The notes under the pieces are model-generated. The model was not told where the DNA came from. It saw only the letters and a list, made by a program, of their open reading frames with translations, and searched no databases. DNA of 64,000 nt from Raphanus sativus (taxonomy: Eukaryota; Streptophyta; Magnoliopsida; Brassicales; Brassicaceae): NCBI RefSeq assembly GCF_000801105.2, contig NC_079514.1, positions 23,786,293 through 23,850,292 on the forward strand. Reading direction: 5' to 3'. Position 1 is the stretch's first letter. Every line of letters starts with the position of its first letter. A program made the translations under genes and the position numbers. Positions 1 through 10,281 of this stretch are shown one piece after another.

Positions 1-458
1 CAGCAAAGCCTTCCGGACACACTAGACGCACCAAAAGGGCCGTAAGGGAAAATCTGTGGACATCTTTGGATTCTTCTCGTTCCAACTGGATTCTGGCTTG
101 ACTATCACACTTAGAATGTTGAAATGGTTGGAAAAGAAGTGATGTGGGTCAATAAATTCCATCTCTAGGTCATGGTTCAAGATTGAGCTCCATTACGGAT
201 GTTCGTGGGTCGATACAGTGGACCGCACGTGCGGTACGGTCGGGGTGATCAGATGGAATGGTACAGACGGTCTGATCAGCACGAACTGATGGGGAAAAAA
301 GCAAAGTATGGACGGACTGATCTGATGGTATGACACGGGCAGTAGGACTGGCATGATCCGACATGAGAACCTCGGTTTGGTCGAGCTGGTAAACAAGAAG
401 GCCACCTTGGGCCGTATCCATGAACCAAACAGGTCGGTGCTCGATCCATGGCGTATCA
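1..458 (-). mobile_element. Partial 3' LTR of an E1-type element (window edge)
   Basis: Read on the minus strand, an LTR begins with TGATACGCC at 458, directly after a purine-rich tract (complement of 459-476). Its first ~130 bases read as a peptide with WFMDTAQGG, matching the LTR starts at 40016 and 62972 (WFMDTVQGG in the latter). The rest diverges, so this is a different subfamily. The window begins inside the LTR, so its outer end and TSD are not visible. Confidence 0.7.
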
Positions 459-3420
459 TACTCTCTCTCAATAAAAGGATTTGTCCTCAAATCCATTTTA
501 CCTGAATCAAAAGCAAGTGAATCAGACAAAAGTTTTTTAAAAACAAGTAAAATTCAATGAAGGAAAAATTTGGAGAGAAACTTCCTTCAAGTTTTGAACT
601 CGTTTTCATCAAGTAATTCCAAGTCCTTTGGCGTCCATCAGTGCTAAATGATCATGCTTATCCTGTTTATTCAAAACAACTAGAGAAACCACATCAAATC
701 TGATAGAGAAATAGTCAAAAGGTTTCTCTATCCTTAAGACATCAAAAACAGGATCCAAGCTCTTAGGATAATCATCAAGCACGTGGAAAAGCATCAAACA
801 ATCAAACTGATTGTCAAAAATTGGTTTACCAATTTCAAAATCAGGCACAGCTGCAAAACTGTTAGGAAAAGAGTGAGACAGTGCCAATTTCGAAAATTTT
901 TCATCATGAACGAAATTAAATTGATTCTTTGGCCTACACCAAATCCCTTTCAAAGTACAGTTTAATGAAAACAATTCATGAAAATATTTAAGCAAAACAA
1001 TTTTCAACCAATTAAAGATGTGTTTTTGCTTAGAAATTCTCGAATTAAAAGATCCTTACAGTGCTTTTGGTTTTGACAAGAGATTGACTGAGGAGTCGCC
1101 TTTGGTTCAGTGCTGGCAGATTGCTCTAACAGTTTCAGTTCCTGTGACAAAGAAACAAGACTACTCGTCTGTACCGGTTCAAGATGGTTAGCTTCATCAC
1201 AAGTCTGTTTATTTTCAAGAACCACATCATAATAAGAAGAAGAAAGTAAACACTTAGCTTCCAAGAAGTTTCTGAGAAAGGTTTGGGTCAGACCAAAATG
1301 AATTGGTTGGCAACTCGATGTTGGTTCGGCCAAAGTGAGCAAATCGGATCTTACTTCTTTTCTGATTGGAATCCGCCTGATCCAGTGTGGTCTTGTGCAT
1401 GGAATGGATTGGTCTGACTCTTCTAGATCAGTAGGTGAGCTCCATCATTGTGTAGACTGATCTCCTGGTAGCCAAGGTCGGGTTTGAAGCTGACTGGATC
1501 GGATTGCTTCCCATTGAGGCAAGTGTAGAATAAGTTTGGCCAGTTTTGGAGAATGGATCATAACTTCATGATTCCATGGCCATTTTTCCTGATATTGAGC
1601 TTTCTGGAAAGCTGAGAGATCCATCTTGAATCCTATGATCGGTTTTGGCTCAGGCCGTTTCTCCACTAGGCTTGAATCTCCTTCAAAAGTCTGGTACTCG
1701 CAGATAGATGGACTGCAAAACCTCCGGTTTGGAAAATTCATAACTCATTCCTCCTTGAAGATTTCATGTGATTCCAACCCTCAGTGAATCCTTAAGTTGG
1801 CTTTCCAGATAAATTGGATTCATTACAAAAGACATTCTGAATGTTGAGATATCCTTTTTGGACTGAACCCCTGTCGCTGGCATCTCCAAGGTAGCCGGTT
1901 TGGACAACAAAACTTCTCCAAATCTCAGGCTGTGTGTACGGTCAATGATTTCATTTCTCAGAGGCTGAACCTGTATTTCCTGGATACTAAAAACAAACAC
2001 TAAAAGACCATGATAAAATGTGCAAGACAAATACTTGTTCAAATCAAAAATCAAGATATTTTTTCCAAGAACAAGTAGCACACATTTCAGCCTGTCAAGT
2101 TGCACATCAGAATAGACATTACATACCAGCATTTTATCAAGATATGCAACAATAGTATTCATTTTCAAGACGTGCATATCCTGCCAAACATCTGAACACA
2201 CAAGCTTAAGTTCAGATTGAGAATCAATTATCAAAGACTCAAGATATTTTTTCAAAGAAAGTGTTGTAAACCACTATATCATCAAGGCTGAAAACAACAC
2301 AATTATCACGAAATTGATCTCAGAAAATGCCATGTTTTATCAGTTTTAGAACACACAAGATCAGGCTGCAAAACAGAATCACAAAAATCAAGATCACAAA
2401 AATCAATTTCAGTTTCAAATGATTTCTGTTCCAGCAACTTCTTAATCAAGAAACCGTCCAAGGCAAGAGAAGATGCAAACAGATCATCAGTGATCAGTGC
2501 ATGTTTAGAAGAACTCATATCTAAGCCAATTCCTTTGAAAACAAACGAATCAAAAGATTTCTAGCACAAAAATCAGTTTGTTGCAAATCAAGATCAAATG
2601 ACTTTTCAAGAAGATGAAAACCTTTGTTATGTTCCAAGAACTGATCAAAGCTCAAAATAATTCCAGAAGTGATGCCATTGACATTTTGAAAACGTTGCTG
2701 ATCAAGAAGTTCATCAGGTGCAAATATTTTGAAAGAATTAATCATGTTTTCAAAAACAGATTTTGAAATACAAAATTTTTATATCTTGTCAAGACCAAAA
2801 CGAATCACTTCATGAGAACTGATCTTGACAAACATGCCAGGCATAGAATTAAGTAAATCAGATTTCTCACAGTACTTTTGAAGATTAGGAAACAAAGAGG
2901 CAGGAGATGTGCCGGGATCAAAGCATAGGTGACTCTCCATAGCGATGGATGTGATGCTTGTTGCTTCTTCATCAAAGACTGGACCAGGTTCGTCCTCCTC
3001 ATCAAAGATAGGACCTATATCTTCATCCAAGGGTTCTCTAGAGTCAAGACGTGGCCCTTGATGTGGATAGTCCAGTGGCTCTTCCTCAAAAACCTGTGGA
3101 GGCAAAACAAGACTACTCGGATGCTTTGGTTGCAAAACGGTTAGTTCTACAATATTATGCTCATTATCAAGAATAAACTCAGGTTCAAGAGAAGGAAGAT
3201 CACATTTTTCCTCACAAGTCATCAAATTTTCAATCAGCTCTTCATCAGATTCATCATAAATGGGCAAAGAATCTGAAAAATCTTTAAGCTCCTCAACATG
3301 GTTTTCAGATTTACCTTTGGCTTTCTTGTTGATGAAAAAGGATGGCTTAGCTACTGGGGAACGTGTGGATGTGCTCTTCTTATGGATATGGCTGATGCAT
3401 TCGGAACAGATCTTAACCAT
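170..3420 (-). pseudogene. E1-type long ORF of unknown function, 5'-truncated and broken
   Basis: A series of minus-strand reading-frame segments (2779-3420, 2521-2745, 2306-2518, 1764-2255, 1445-1741, 1004-1342, 609-1007, 170-529) follows in the same order the ORF seen at 41473-44056 and 62443-63155. Shared landmarks are the acidic stretch around IFDEEDEPGPVFDEE, the block ITSIAMESHLCFDPGTSP, and the C-terminal KMDLRTNPF just before the polypurine tract. No zinc knuckle, protease, RT, RNase H or integrase motif is visible, so this is a non-autonomous LTR-element ORF of unknown role. The copy lacks the first ~75 residues of the paralogue at 41473 and ends against unrelated DNA near 3425, so it is 5'-truncated. 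Several stops and frameshifts make it a pseudogene. Confidence 0.7.
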
Positions 3421-3424
3421 CGAT

Positions 3425-3635
3425 TACAATCAACGGTCCAGATCGTACATGTTGGATCTTGGAAGGTTTCACACCAATCTAGGCACGTCCAACCCAAGCC
3501 CAAACTTTATTCCCAAGCCCACGGCCTGCCCACAAGAGCCCAATGACTCATGGACCATGTGGCCGGACTAACCAGCCCGCCACCAGCCTGGACCCGGACC
3601 ATAGGCCCGAAACCCGAACAGTCCATTTAGCCGAG
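3425..3635. repeat. Unclassified repeat remnant left of a solo LTR
   Basis: About 210 bases between the truncated E1-type copy and the solo LTR at 3636. It is rich in CCCA/CCCG runs and shows no coding potential that I trust. Before the solo LTR inserted it was continuous with 5060 onward, so it may belong to the same old reverse-oriented LTR as 5060-5418. Confidence 0.35.
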
Positions 3636-5059
3636 TGATATCACTCAAATTACCCTAACAAGTGATCTTACTCTCTCAAATAAGAGGTTCGATTGTAGTA
3701 CTTAGGGATCGAATCCACTAAGAGCTAGGGCGCACACTAAACTATAGATATTAAGATTAAACTAGGCAAACAGTTATAAAGCAGTAAATATGAATGTAAT
3801 GAAAGCAAAGTGAACAAGGAAGTTGTTCTTATGTAACCAAGAGTTTTTTGATGGAAAGATGGTAGCTAGATCTAGGGTTTTTATTCAGGCTGGAATTATA
3901 ATGATATAGATACTAAATTATAATATTATAGAACTCAACTATAAGAATAACATATCAACTCTCGTTGTATAGGTTATCTATTACTAGATCCAATGATCTC
4001 ACCTGTCGGGATGATCAATTAGAAAGTGTCGATCGATGACTCTATAGGAGTATCGATCGATACACCTTTCGCTTCGTCGATCGATTCACATGTCGGGATA
4101 TCGATCGACGCGCTTCTAGTAGGCTTAATTCGCGGGTTGAATATATGTTCGCTAGGGTTTCTAAACCAGCTCTCGCTGTTATCTAGCAATCCTAGATCAG
4201 AGAAGACAAGTCAGATAAGAGACCAAGCTCTCGCTTGTGCCTAATGATTCTATGATCAAGTTCAGGTTAATTACTCAAGAACAAGCATTAAGAACAATCT
4301 CAATGATTAATACCACAACTTAGCAATTCTATATTTGGGGCTAATCCCTCATAACCTATCTGAACCCTAAACCTAACAGGTGGATCTACTCAGACATGAT
4401 AGCTGTCACAGAAATCATAGATGAATAGATGAAATTGCAATATAATAGATATAAAAACCAAAGGAGTTCCTCTCTTCTCTCCTAGACTAAGAACAATGAA
4501 TCAAAAGAAAGCAAACAAAGCGTAGCCGTCAACAGTGGCTTAGAAATAACATAAATAGGGTTTCTGGTCGTCAAGGGTATTTTGGTAACTTTGTGGTGAC
4601 TCCTGGGCTTCAGTCGGTCATTAAATATAATCAGCCCACATTCTGATGTCTCTGTCGATCGACATGAACTCTGTTGCATCGATCGACATACAATCCTCTT
4701 CTCGACAGCTTCCTCTCGCGAGGCAGACTGATCACTCTTCAGTAAAACGGGCATAACTTCTGTTACAGGATGCAGATTGACCTCAGACCAGCTGCATTGG
4801 AAAGATAACTCAAAGCTCTATCTTATGTCAAAAGATGGGCTAAATCCAACGGTGGGAAGGTCTCCATCGAGAGCTAAACATCTGAAGCGTCTGTGCAGTT
4901 CTGCACTGCGAAAGACTCCAAAAGGCACCAAAATCACCATATTTCTCCAAATCGTCACTGAACCTGTAAATACTCTAAATAGACTCCAATACATAATAAA
5001 TAGTATATAAAAAACTTATATAACATGGGTAAAAATGGGTAAAATCCATGGTATATCAG
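3636..5059 (-). mobile_element. Solo LTR, Athila-like relative, reverse orientation
   Basis: On the minus strand it starts TGATATACCATGG (at 5059) and ends with a block matching the 3' end of the LTRs at 22440 and 44165, including the complement of CTCTCAAATAAGAGG near 3675. No internal region or primer site is attached. The flanks are CCGAG (3631-3635) and GCGAG (5060-5064), a 5-bp target duplication with one mismatch. It carries TCGATCGAY palindromes at about 4029, 4051, 4077, 4100, 4656 and 4678. A short ORF in the LTR (4026-4244) is not considered a gene. Confidence 0.8.
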
Positions 5060-5418
5060 CGAGATGAGCTGACTCCCAGCTGACCCATCTGTGTGAGCTA
5101 GTACCTCAGCTAGTTGAGCTGACATAACTTGGATTGAGCTAGACTGCACTTGATCGAGCTTTGTTCAGCTGATCGAGTTACCATCTACATCGTCCAGCTA
5201 TCGTACAACTCGCCCAGCTTCCTCTCTTCATCCTATTCAATCTATCTAAGTCCTTTGGTCCATTTATTGGCATATACTGAGCTTTCCCATGATCCATTCT
5301 GATCATTCCACTGATCCCACCGTTTTCACGATCAATTCTTATGATCTGAACCAAGGTAGTTTTGTTTTTATGGGAACATGTAGGCCCTATGTCAAGATCT
5401 CGGGATGGGGGCGTGACA
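5060..5418 (-). repeat. Fragment of a reverse-oriented Tekay-type LTR
   Basis: On the minus strand the fragment starts TGTCACGCCCCC at 5418, the usual start of plant Tekay/Del LTRs. It contains about ten AGCT tetranucleotides between 5064 and 5220, like the array in the Tekay C LTR (49298-49505). The solo LTR at 3636-5059 truncates or splits it. No matching second LTR is visible. Confidence 0.45.
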
Positions 5419-6511
5419 ATGTCGATCGCTGCAGCAACCAAGGCGACTGGATCATCTTTTTCTTTTGTGGCCTGTTGTGGCCACTTGCTAATTATACTGG
5501 TACATGTGATGTGTTGTGCTTCTATTTGATTTTAGCCATTGCTTAAGTTTTATTTTTGAGTATTTTGTCTATTTTCAATTTTGAGTGTCTTCCAAATCAC
5601 CAGGCCTTTTTTGAGAAAATGAGAAGTAATTTATTATTATCAATTATTTGAAATTAGATATCTCTTTATTACTTAAATTTGAGATGATTTGGATAACAAA
5701 ACCGGAATAAAACAACTAACAAAACAAGGTTTTCTATGAAAAATGAATAATAAAAAAGTTGGAAAAGGAGAATAAGTAACAAGACCCCTCTCTCACAAAA
5801 GGTTGTTTTCAAGTGGATCTCACTCGACCCCTCTCTCACAAAAGGCTTTACCTCTTTCCCTAGTTAGCTGGGTTTTTGTTTTGATTCATCGGTGTCTCCT
5901 TCACTCTCTTTATTTTGTCGGTGCTCTGCTCATAGAGTTCTATCGTCTTAATCTCTGGTGCAGAGGAGTTCTGGTTTTGGCGTAGTTCAGCTAGGTGATT
6001 GGAGTCTCGGCGCAGAGTGGGTGTGGTTCCTTCTGGTGAGGCCGGATTTTAGGATTTGGCAGGAGCTCCCTTAAGCTTCCCTTTAGGAAATCAGCACGTG
6101 GAGGAGCTTCAATTATCTCAGTCACTCTGGTCCGGTTGGTAGTCCTTGTAATTCATATCTCCATGCAGTGGTTAAGAGGCGTATAGCAGCAGATATACGT
6201 CTTTTCATTTGTGTTTTGGATTGGCGTGTTCTGTTCTTGCTACTGCCTAAAGAGCTCTGGAGGTTTTGATTAACCTAGAGGCTAGCTTCGCTCATGCTTC
6301 TGGCGTGTGTCAGAGCTTGTGGTGATGGTAGTGCTGCGATGTGGAAGACGGTCGTCTATGGCCTCTCGTTGCAGTTCTGTTACCTTCCTCTTAATCAATC
6401 TTCCTCTTCTAAGTTAAATGTTGCAGTCATTTAGGAGACCTTTCTCGACCTGTTCTCTCTAGTGTTTTTGTTCCGATTCATAATGGTGTGGTTGATATCA
6501 TGCCACCTGTA
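5419..6511. other. Unclassified non-coding repeat, left part of the Tekay A insertion site
   Basis: No convincing ORF. Bases 5640-5720 (TTTATTAC..TTTGAGATGATTTGG..ACCGG) resemble the complement of a plant LINE 3' tail and match the fragment at 17758-17835. A ~20-bp phrase, ACCCCTCTCTCACAAAAGG, occurs twice, near 5785 and 5828. The later T- and GT-rich sequence looks transcript-like but has no open frame. Together with 15501-16327 it formed one sequence before Tekay A inserted. Confidence 0.4.
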
Positions 6512-7107
6512 CTTCCGTCTGATGTCGTAAGCTTTCCTTTATAATGTTTTTGGAGGAGATGGTTGACGAGAAGAGTGTAGGTTTCTTCTAGTCTGGGGTG
6601 TAATACCCTGTCTTCATGAAAAGAATTATTTTTTAAATAAATAATTCAAATAATTTGGTAACTTTGTGGTGACTCCTGGGCTTCAGTCGGTCATTAAATA
6701 TAACCAGCCCACATTCTGATGTCTCTGTTGATCGACATGAACTTTGTTGCATCGATCGACATACAATCCTCTTCTCGACAGCTTCCTCTCGCGAGGCAGA
6801 CTGATCACTCTTCAGTAAAACGGGCATAACTTCTGCTACAGGATGCGGATTGACCTCAGACCGGTGACATTGGAAAGCTAACTAAAAGCTCTATCTTATG
6901 TCAAAAGATGGGCTAAATCCAACGGTAGGAAGATCTCCATCGAGAGATAAACATCTGAAGCTTCCGTCTGATGTTGTAAGTTTTCCTTTATAATGTTTTT
7001 GGAGGAGATGGTTGACGAGAAGAGTGTAGGTTTCTTCTAGTCTGGGGTGTAATATCCTGTCTTCATGAAAAAAATTATTTTTTAACTAAATAATTCAAAT
7101 AATTTAT
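6512..7107. repeat. 147-bp direct duplication around a 300-bp copy of solo-LTR sequence
   Basis: Bases 6512-6658 and 6961-7107 are near-identical direct copies. Each contains the pre-insertion flank and the first ~60 bases of the Tekay A 5' LTR. Between them, 6654-6961 is a high-identity copy of 4581-4888 from the solo LTR 2 kb upstream, in the same orientation. Junctions show only short overlaps (TTT on the left, GAAGC/CTTC on the right). This fits break repair with template switching. Confidence 0.8.
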
Positions 7108-8682
7108 TTTGGGAATTTTTTACGAATTCGTAATTTATATCTCGAAAATAAACTTTTTTGAAGACAAAAATATGGAGTTACAGATGAGAAGTGGTTAATG
7201 CATTAAAAAAGAAAAGGAAGCAAAGGAGAATGAATCACGTACAACTTGTTTTGTCAACAGCACGTGGCCAAAGGAAATCAGAAGTGATTTAATTATCATG
7301 CACAGATACGTGTTACCCTGGTCAAAGAAGAGAAGAAGAGTGAGATACGTGGCCAAACAAGAAAGAAAGAAAGAAATAATGTGCTTACTCAGGTTTAAGT
7401 TGTTAACGTGGCCAATTTGGAGAGGAAGCAAATGACTTAGTCATTGTCTCTACGTGGTCATCAAAGAAAAATGGTGGTGCAGCTGTCACAAACCTATTCA
7501 CCTGGTTCCACTATAAAAGGAGGTCAACCTCCTCTTTTTCCTCATCATCTCAACGTGACCAAGAGAGAAAAAGAGAAGAAAAGAAACAAGAGAAAAGAAA
7601 GAAAAGAGAAAAGAAGAGATAGAAAAATAAGAGAAATAGTTTTAGAGAGTTGTCAAGAGAAGCAAGATCGCAGGATTATCGATACGGATCCAAGACGAAG
7701 ATTTGGAGTGGATAAAAAAGGTTTGGTCAGCTTCCGGAATCAAAGAGTCAAGCCGCCTCGGTTAATCACAGTGAATCACGGTTAATTGTTTGTTAATAAT
7801 TTTTAATACAGGTTCCTGACATCGGAGACGGTTCCTGAGCTATGAAATCCGGACCGGTCTAGGTGTCAGTTTGTGGTTCCGGGGCTTGAGACGTTGATGT
7901 GACAGCCCCCGGCGAGTCCGATAGAGGACCGGGGTACGGCGATTCCGATTGAGAACCGTGACCGGGCGGATTCCCGAGCGCCTAAGCTTTTGTGGTGTAA
8001 TAGTGAAGGGATTGCTGGTGTCTCTTGTATGGAGAAAGAATGATTCTGTTGGGCCCTAGGATTATATATATGCATTTTAATTTATTGTTTACTTCTTTAA
8101 TGCTTTGTTTATTAATTGTTGAACTACCCGTCTTACTTGTGTTTTAGGTTGGGTTTGGGATAACGGGTAGTTGTACTCACTGAGTGAAATTAGTTCGCTC
8201 ATTCCTCACCAATCTTGCAGGTAACCAGTAGTAAAGACCATAGCGCTCGCGGAACTGTAGGAGCTGGTGTAGATTGGACATCTTTTGCTAAAGACTCGTT
8301 TCAAGATATATGAATGTATGTTTTACTTTCGGCTGCGTCCATGGACCATATGTATAATATTTTGGGCTTGTGAACTCAATATAATATATATATGATATAA
8401 AGTATGTTTTATATTCCAGACGTGTTGAATCTGATATTAGGTTAGTCCGACCTAACACAACTCTATGACTCGGAACGGGTTGCAAAGCCTAAGACTGAAG
8501 ATTAGAGGAAACGAGTTTTGAATGGATAATCTGGGTTACTTAATCTTATTTTGTGACTTGGAAAGTCTATTCTTAACCCGTTGTAACATTTCTGGACCGG
8601 GTAGAGGAAGGTCTTTTGGGCATGTTTTATTTACTTTTCTGACTGGCTAACCGATGTCTTAAAACGGTTTGGGAGTGTTACA
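7048..8682 (+). repeat. Tekay A 5' LTR (1635 bp)
   Basis: Begins TGTAATATCC and ends GTGTTACA, followed four bases later by the primer site. It lacks the ~240-bp block present in the 3' LTR at 14449-14688 and retains a ~147-bp promoter segment (7407-7553) that the 3' LTR lost. A splice-acceptor-like AATACAG/GTTCCTGAC lies at 7802-7820. Confidence 0.92.
7261..7560 (+). promoter_or_regulatory. LTR promoter with ACGTGRCC array and TATA box
   Basis: Five same-strand copies of ACGTGGCC or close variants occur at 7262, 7347, 7406, 7452 (ACGTGGTC) and 7553 (ACGTGACC). ACGTGGC is the core of plant ABRE/G-box elements bound by bZIP factors. A TATA box, CTATAAAAGG, sits at 7511-7520. The first four copies lie upstream of the TATA box, as expected for U3; the fifth lies downstream. 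Stress or ABA response is inference. Confidence 0.6.
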
Positions 8683-8686
8683 GAGG

Positions 8687-8698
8687 TGGTATCAGAGC
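8687..8698 (+). other. Primer-binding site, initiator Met-tRNA type
   Basis: TGGTATCAGAGC, complementary to the 3' end of plant initiator Met-tRNA, lies four bases after the 5' LTR of Tekay A. Confidence 0.92.
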
Positions 8699-8836
8699 AT
8701 GGTTTAGATCATGCGGTCAATCACGTGTTTTCGTGTTTTATCGAGTCAAATGTGTCGCAAAAGATGTGTTAGGAAACCAGCAGAGTTCCGCTTTAATAAG
8801 ATTTCTAAATAGGAAACCCATGTTCGTGGATTGCAG

Positions 8837-10152
8837 ATGGCAAGGAGGGGAATGAGTGAAGGGGTATAGGATTGGATGTTGGGTATAGGCAGAGTCTCAA
8901 GACGGAGAGGACTGGGATATGAATCTGAGGGAAGGGTGCAAACACTAGCACACCCTAACCAGGGCTTCAGTGAGGATAACATGGTAAGAAACGACAATCT
9001 GTTTGGGCACGACAAATCGAGGCCGCAAGAGGAGCAACTTCCACCAAACCGTACCGCAAGGGAAAGACCAGAAAGAGACGATAGTGAATCAAGTGTTCGA
9101 GGACCAGGCCAATAAGGAGAGAGAACCCGATTGAACCGAGATCTCATAACCAGCCACAACAAGAAGTAGGAATGGAGCACACTCTGAAGATGCTTCATAA
9201 CGTGATAGCAAGATCACTGCAACAACTTCAAGTTCAGCCTCAACCAATCATTCCACCACAACCTACAGTGGCTACGCCGATGTTACCGTTGATAACTGCC
9301 ATGAAGAATATGAAGACACCACATTTTGAAGGAGGGCCAGATCCTTTTGAAGCAGATCAGTGGCTTCGAACCATGGAGAAAAACTTTGAGACCCTGACAT
9401 GTTCCAAGGACTCTAAGAAGAAGATGGCAGTGTATTACTTAGACAAGGACGCGACAGAATGGTGGGAAAGTAGGGATCACCAAGTGGGACATCTTGTCAC
9501 AACTTGGGCAGCATTCAAAAGGGAATTTGAACGCAAGTATTTCACCCCTGAGTCCAAGCGAAGACTTCAGCGTCAGTTTGCTAACCTAGTACATAGAGAC
9601 AAGACAGTCAGAGAATACGAATCCGAGTTCATGCGACTGCGACGATACGTATTATGAGGACAAGATGATGAAGAGATGATGATATCCAACTTTCTGTTTG
9701 GTTTAAAACCAGAGTTTGAAAACAGATTAGCTGTCGGAAACTACGAGAATCTCATTGAGTTAGTAGAAAAGGCTGTGAATGTGGAGGATCATTCAAGGGT
9801 AAAGAAAGGGAAAGAGGATCAGGAGGTCCAAGTCGACGATCTCTGTTTACCGGAAAATGTTTTAACTGTGGCAAGGTGGGCCATAAGTCAAGTGAATGCT
9901 TCGGGAAGAAACCTGGATCATTTCAGTCAAACTCCTACAATCCAACATGTTATACGTGTGGAAAGAAAGGACACATCTCTACCCAGTGCAGTGTCAACCG
10001 TCCTATCCAAGCTACGCCAATCACTGTTCATCCTCCCCCAGCACCACCTGCAATCGCACCAGCGCCGAAAAGGCAAGCAATAGGAGGTAGAGTTTACGCT
10101 TTAGAATTAGATGATCCTAAGCCTCCAGGCCCATCCAAGGGTCCCATCACAG
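8837..10152 (+). pseudogene. gag: Tekay A gag (capsid and nucleocapsid), broken
   Basis: A likely start ATG at 8837 follows TTGCAG and reads MARRGMSEGV before a stop. The capsid region is clear at 9172-9657 ([17 protein letters not shown], then ATEWWE and [10 protein letters not shown]), the plant retrotransposon Gag fold. It continues in frame past a TGA at 9655. After a frameshift near 9850 come two CCHC nucleic-acid-binding knuckles, [14 protein letters not shown] (from ~9860) and [14 protein letters not shown] (from ~9950), then a proline-rich linker to GPITG at 10152. Gag would package element RNA in cytoplasmic particles. An early stop (~8867), a TAA (~9113), the TGA and the frameshift show decay. 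Confidence 0.85.
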
Positions 10153-10281
10153 GTATTTGGGTTCTTTAACCTTGCTTAGTTTGTGTTTTGTGTTGTGTGA
10201 TTGCTTGTGATGGATTGGTTCATTACCATTGCATAAATTTTTATATGTTTGTGTTGTTGATATATAATGATGTTGTGGCAG
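10153..10281 (+). other. Intron-like segment between Tekay A gag and protease (129 bp)
   Basis: The exon side ends ATCACAG at 10152, followed by GTATTTGGG. The segment is T-rich and ends GTTGTGGCAG at 10281, before GAACTTTACATG. Removal joins ACA-G|GA-ACT in one frame, linking GPITG to [19 protein letters not shown]. Retention ends Gag at TAA 10167-10169. The same position is interrupted in Tekay C (52635-52735). Splicing is inferred from sequence only. Confidence 0.7.

Noticed and set aside
7444..7785. Lys/Arg-rich ORF (KREKEKKRNKRKERKEK) as a gene, and its copy at 14104-14343
   Set aside because: It lies inside the LTR leader and comes from a simple purine-rich repeat (GAAAAGA); no conservation of a start between the two LTRs.
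8687..8698. tRNA gene from TGGTATCAGAGC (also 37926, 41012, 50934)
   Set aside because: These are primer-binding sites beside LTRs; no cloverleaf surrounds them.
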